DNA of 64,000 bases from a bacterium. Its GTDB lineage: Bacteria; Vulcanimicrobiota; Vulcanimicrobiia; Vulcanimicrobiales; SCRA01. Position numbers and translations under genes: made by a program. Positions 61,308 to 64,000 of the stretch are shown here, piece by piece (the stretch's first letter is position 1; every line of letters begins with the position of its first letter). The stretch covers positions 47,406 through 111,405 of the forward strand of contig SCRA01000043.1 in NCBI GenBank assembly GCA_004297985.1. Direction: 5' to 3'. The notes beneath the pieces were generated by a model. The model searched no databases, was not told the DNA's origin, and was given only the letters and a program-made list of their open reading frames with translations.

Positions 61308-62266
61308 GATGTGACCTTACCGAGCCAGGCTCCGGCAACGCCCTGGGGCAGCAGCCGTACGACGACGATGAGGATGACGCCAAATGCCACGATCTGCAGC
61401 GCGGCTACCGCCGATTGCGCGGTCGACGGGAAGAGATGACTCCCAAGCGCTTGGAGCGCTTCGTTGGCAAGGACGAACAACAGCGCTCCGAAGATCGGCC
61501 CTGCGGGCTTCTGGGCGCCGCCCAGGATGACCATCACCAGCAAGAAGATCGACTGTTCAAAGCCGAAGCTGGTCGGCGAGATGAAGCCGACGTAGAAGGC
61601 GTAGATCGAGCCCGCGATCGATGCGGCGATCGCGCAGAGAACGAAGGCTTCGAGCTTTCGCGTGCGCACCGAGATGCCGATCGACGCTGCCGCTACTTCG
61701 CTTGCGGCGATGGCGCGCATCGCGCGGCCTCGCCAGGATGCGCGCAGCACCGCCCTTCCGGCAGCCGCCAATAGGACGCACGTCCACGCCAACGCATAGA
61801 ACGGTACGTCACCTGTGAGACTCAGCGCCCCGAGATGCAGTTGCGGGTAGTCCCCGTAGCCGGAGGGGCCGCCGGTCAGCGACGACGCCTGGTTGAGTAC
61901 GACAACGAAGATGATGCCCAAGCCAAGCGTCGCCAACGTCAGATAGTGACCACGCAGCCTCAGCGTTGGATATCCAACGATCACCGCGAGCACAGCGGCG
62001 GCAGTTGTGGCGCCGGCAATGGCGAGCCAAGGGTTCCAGCCGTGCCCGGCGAGCAGGGCCGTGGCATACGCGCCGACACCCATGAACGCCGCTTGCGCCA
62101 GCGACACCTCGCCGGCGGCGCCGACGAGGATGCCAAGACCAGTCGCAGCCAGCGCATCGATCGCGACAACCACGAAAAGCCCGGTGACATAGCCGTTGTG
62201 AAAGAACGGAATCGCGATCAGCAACGCGACCGCGATCGCGCTAAACGCGTTGCGCACGGTGGCCAA
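61304..62266 (-). CDS. livM: branched-chain-type ABC transporter permease LivM
   Basis: Permease (about 320 aa). The start is uncertain: TTG 62266 sits behind GGAGGGG with good spacing, GTG 62257 is close, and ATG 62299 would overlap livH further. The hallmark GAAGEVSLAQAAFMGVGAYA is near residue 45, and the C-terminus VILGGAQKPAGPIFGALLFV is typical. The gene overlaps the livH 3' end by 26 bases with this start. Confidence 0.9.
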   Translation of the reverse strand: MATVRNAFSAIAVALLIAIPFFHNGYVTGLFVVVAIDALAATGLGILVGAAGEVSLAQAAFMGVGAYATALLAGHGWNPWLAIAGATTAAAVLAVIVGYPTLRLRGHYLTLATLGLGIIFVVVLNQASSLTGGPSGYGDYPQLHLGALSLTGDVPFYALAWTCVLLAAAGRAVLRASWRGRAMRAIAASEVAAASIGISVRTRKLEAFVLCAIAASIAGSIYAFYVGFISPTSFGFEQSIFLLVMVILGGAQKPAGPIFGALLFVLANEALQALGSHLFPSTAQSAVAALQIVAFGVILIVVVRLLPQGVAGAWLGKVTS

Positions 62267-63101
62267 GAATCCCCTCCGGCCGAGCGAAGAGCACGGCAAT
62301 CAGGACGACGAAGGCGATGGCATCCTTGCTCCCTGAGGGAAGCAGTCCGCTTCCCACCGACTCGACCACGCCGAGCAGGAGGCCGCCGATGACAGCGCCG
62401 GGGATGCTGGAGATTCCACCAAGAATCGCGGCGACGAATCCCTTGAGCCCGAGCGCCAATCCCATGTTGTAGGTTGCCAAGGTAATCGGTGCGATCGCCA
62501 CGCCCGCGATGCCGGCAAGCGTTGCTGAGAGCACGAACGCGAATGCCCCCATCGCTAGCGGGTCGATGCCCATCAAGCGCGCGGCTGGACGATCCATGGC
62601 AGCGGCGAGCAGCGCGCTGCCCAGACGCGTGCGCTCGAAGAGCAGCCACAGAAGCCCCATCAAGACGATGACGATCCCGAAGACCCAGAGCTGCTGCGGC
62701 GCCAGGGTAGCAGCCCCAAGAAGCAACGCACTGCCGTGACCGAACGCTGGAAGGCTCTTCGGTGAGCTTCCGAAGACCAGCAGAGCGATGCCGCGCAATG
62801 CGATGCTCAGGCCGATCGTGATGATGATCTGCACCACGATCGAGCTGTTCGCGGCACCACGCAGTGCGGCGTACCACGCGACGAGTCCCACGAGTGCAGA
62901 GAGAGCGACCCCGGCGAGAAGCGCCAACGGCAGCGGGACAGCGGCGGCTACCAGCGCCGCCGCCGTCATCGCCCCGCACATTGCGAACTCCCCTTGAGCG
63001 AAGTTTATGATGCCCGTGACGTTGTAGATGACCACAAAGCCAACGGCAACCAGGGCATAAATCGCGCCGGTCGCCAGGCCGGACAGCAGAAACTGCTCCA
63101 C
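62241..63101 (-). CDS. livH: branched-chain-type ABC transporter permease LivH
   Basis: Permease (286 aa) starting at GTG 63101 (VEQFLLSGLATGAIYALVAV), four bases after the binding-protein stop; the longer frame to 63158 overlaps that gene. Features: GFVVIYNVTGIINFAQGEF near residue 22 and the C-terminal ILGGISSIPGAVIGGLLLGV. Works with LivM and the fused ATPase. Confidence 0.92.
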   Translation of the reverse strand: MEQFLLSGLATGAIYALVAVGFVVIYNVTGIINFAQGEFAMCGAMTAAALVAAAVPLPLALLAGVALSALVGLVAWYAALRGAANSSIVVQIIITIGLSIALRGIALLVFGSSPKSLPAFGHGSALLLGAATLAPQQLWVFGIVIVLMGLLWLLFERTRLGSALLAAAMDRPAARLMGIDPLAMGAFAFVLSATLAGIAGVAIAPITLATYNMGLALGLKGFVAAILGGISSIPGAVIGGLLLGVVESVGSGLLPSGSKDAIAFVVLIAVLFARPEGILGHRAQRV

Positions 63102-63105
63102 GTTC

Positions 63106-64000
63106 TTACTTGCTCTCGACCAAATGCCACTGTCCGTTGCGGAACTGGGCAATGACAAGATCGTTGATGGAGAGGCCCTGGTGGTCCTCAGGCGTTACGT
63201 TATAGACGCCGGAGAGGCTGACCAGATTATGTACCTTCTCGAGCTGATCGCGAATCTGCGATGGGTCGTCTCCGCCCCCATTCTTCATCGCCGCCGCGAG
63301 CAAACGCATGGCATCCCCGCCGAACGCAGCGATCGCATCGGGATCGTCGTGATAGCGGCTATCGTACTCCTTGGTGTAGCCGGCGAGCAGCTTCTTCTGC
63401 GGATCGTTCGCTGGAAGCTGCGAGCCCACGAGGATCTTCGTCGTGACGATGTAGACGCCGTTCGCGGCCTTCTTAGCAAGCTCCGTGAAGGCGTTGCCGC
63501 CGGCTCCTTGGCTGAAGACGAGCGCCTGGGGCAACGAGAGCTGAGCCGCGTCCTTGGCTACGATGGACGTGCCCGGCGGAATAGCCCAGACGACGAGCGC
63601 CTGCGGCTTCGCATCACGGATCTTGGTGAGCTGAGCCGTCACGTCCGAATCGGTTGCTTCGAATTTCTCCTGGTCGACGATCTTCAAGCCGTAGCGCGGC
63701 GCTACCGCGCTGAACTGCTTGACGCCGGAATCGCCGTAGGCGTTGTTTACGCTAATGAAGCCGATGGATTGAAGCTTCTTCTGAGCGAGGAATCGCGCGA
63801 CCGATTCAGCGACCACGGAGTCGTTGTGGGGCGTCTTGAATACCCAGTGGCGATCGCCGACAGGGGTGACGATGGGGTTCGCCGCTCCATCGGAAATCAG
63901 CGGGACCTTCGCGGAGTCCATGTACTTGAGCAGCGGCATCGTCGTCGGGCTGGTTCCGCCGCCGATGACTGCCGAGACGTGGTCCTGCTCGACCAACTGC
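63106..64000 (-). CDS. branched-chain-type ABC substrate-binding protein (5' end missing)
   Basis: C-terminal ~297 residues of a peripla_BP_6-type binding protein; the frame runs off the right edge, so the signal peptide and start are missing. Features: HVSAVIGGGTSPTTMPLLKY, IGFISVNNAYGDSGVKQF and AAFGGDAMRLLAAAM. First gene of the operon LivK-LivH-LivM-LivGF-unknown-HmgA-FAH-P450 in the visible order. By context the ligand may be an aromatic acid such as phenylacetate or homogentisate rather than an amino acid. Confidence 0.9.
   Translation of the reverse strand, partial: QLVEQDHVSAVIGGGTSPTTMPLLKYMDSAKVPLISDGAANPIVTPVGDRHWVFKTPHNDSVVAESVARFLAQKKLQSIGFISVNNAYGDSGVKQFSAVAPRYGLKIVDQEKFEATDSDVTAQLTKIRDAKPQALVVWAIPPGTSIVAKDAAQLSLPQALVFSQGAGGNAFTELAKKAANGVYIVTTKILVGSQLPANDPQKKLLAGYTKEYDSRYHDDPDAIAAFGGDAMRLLAAAMKNGGGDDPSQIRDQLEKVHNLVSLSGVYNVTPEDHQGLSINDLVIAQFRNGQWHLVESK

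Noticed and set aside
1..64000. tRNA, rRNA, CRISPR arrays, IS elements, integrases or phage genes
   Set aside because: Looked for by eye on both strands. No tRNA-like cloverleaf, repeat-spacer array, transposase or integrase motif was recognised.

Overview
This is a 64 kb stretch of a GC-rich bacterial chromosome, gene-dense and with very few gaps. No rRNA, tRNA, IS element, prophage or CRISPR array was seen. The organism cannot be fixed from these genes. The mix of a long ATPase/winged-helix/BTAD regulator, a Ser-rich lipoprotein, Tat-exported binding proteins and tripartite tricarboxylate transport points to a didermic soil-type heterotroph. A lineage such as Eremiobacterota/Vulcanimicrobiota would fit, but that is a low-confidence guess. 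Shine-Dalgarno sites of the GGAGG type are common, and most genes inside operons overlap by ATGA or GTGA.

The window is almost entirely a catabolic island made of transport-plus-catabolism modules. (1) 1-2427: the end of a NitT/TauT/SsuC-type ABC importer (two permeases and a Tat-exported binding protein). (2) 2439-4259: two convergent, homologous isocitrate lyase/PEP-mutase superfamily enzymes with overlapping 3' ends. (3) 4297-8817 (minus): a complete branched-chain-type ABC importer (Liv KHMGF order), divergent from an IclR regulator that leads a plus-strand operon (8886-15385, perhaps to 15989) of cyclic amidohydrolase, CaiB CoA-transferase, CitE-type lyase, cyclase-family hydrolase, MmgE/PrpD and YceI. 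(4) 16011-22524: a small secreted protein, a large BTAD regulator, a lipoprotein, and a cobalamin pair (binding protein and CobB/CbiA). (5) 22545-32094 (minus): a tightly coupled operon of IclR regulator, four-gene molybdenum hydroxylase, acyl-CoA ligase, enoyl-CoA hydratase, SDR, a 26-codon ORF and a UbiD decarboxylase. It is divergent from an MHS-type acid symporter, an orphan Liv-type binding protein and an unknown protein. (6) 35565-41787 (minus): a small membrane protein, a DHA2 exporter, and an operon of CHA/HMG aldolase (GalC-like), GalB-like hydratase, CaiB transferase and PucR regulator. (7) 41923-47816: a D-2-hydroxyacid dehydrogenase, then an Old Yellow-type FMN/4Fe-4S/FAD reductase with a TctCBA importer. 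(8) 48029-54818: TPP enzyme, MaoC hydratase, MmgE/PrpD, acyl-CoA dehydrogenase and CitE lyase, with a convergent CaiB transferase. (9) 54917-64000 (minus): P450, fumarylacetoacetase, homogentisate dioxygenase, an unknown protein, a fused LivG-LivF ATPase, LivM, LivH and a partial binding protein.

The modules appear to feed organic and aromatic acids into CoA thioesters and C2-C4 central metabolites. Homogentisate 1,2-dioxygenase and fumarylacetoacetase give the only nearly certain pathway (homogentisate to fumarate and acetoacetate). The GalB/GalC-like pair suggests the end of 4,5-cleavage (gallate/protocatechuate) degradation. CaiB, acyl-CoA dehydrogenase, MaoC and CitE together look like a C5-dicarboxylate (itaconate/methylsuccinate-like) route. 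The molybdenum hydroxylase/ligase/UbiD operon is the best candidate for an undescribed pathway, probably for an aromatic or heteroaromatic acid.
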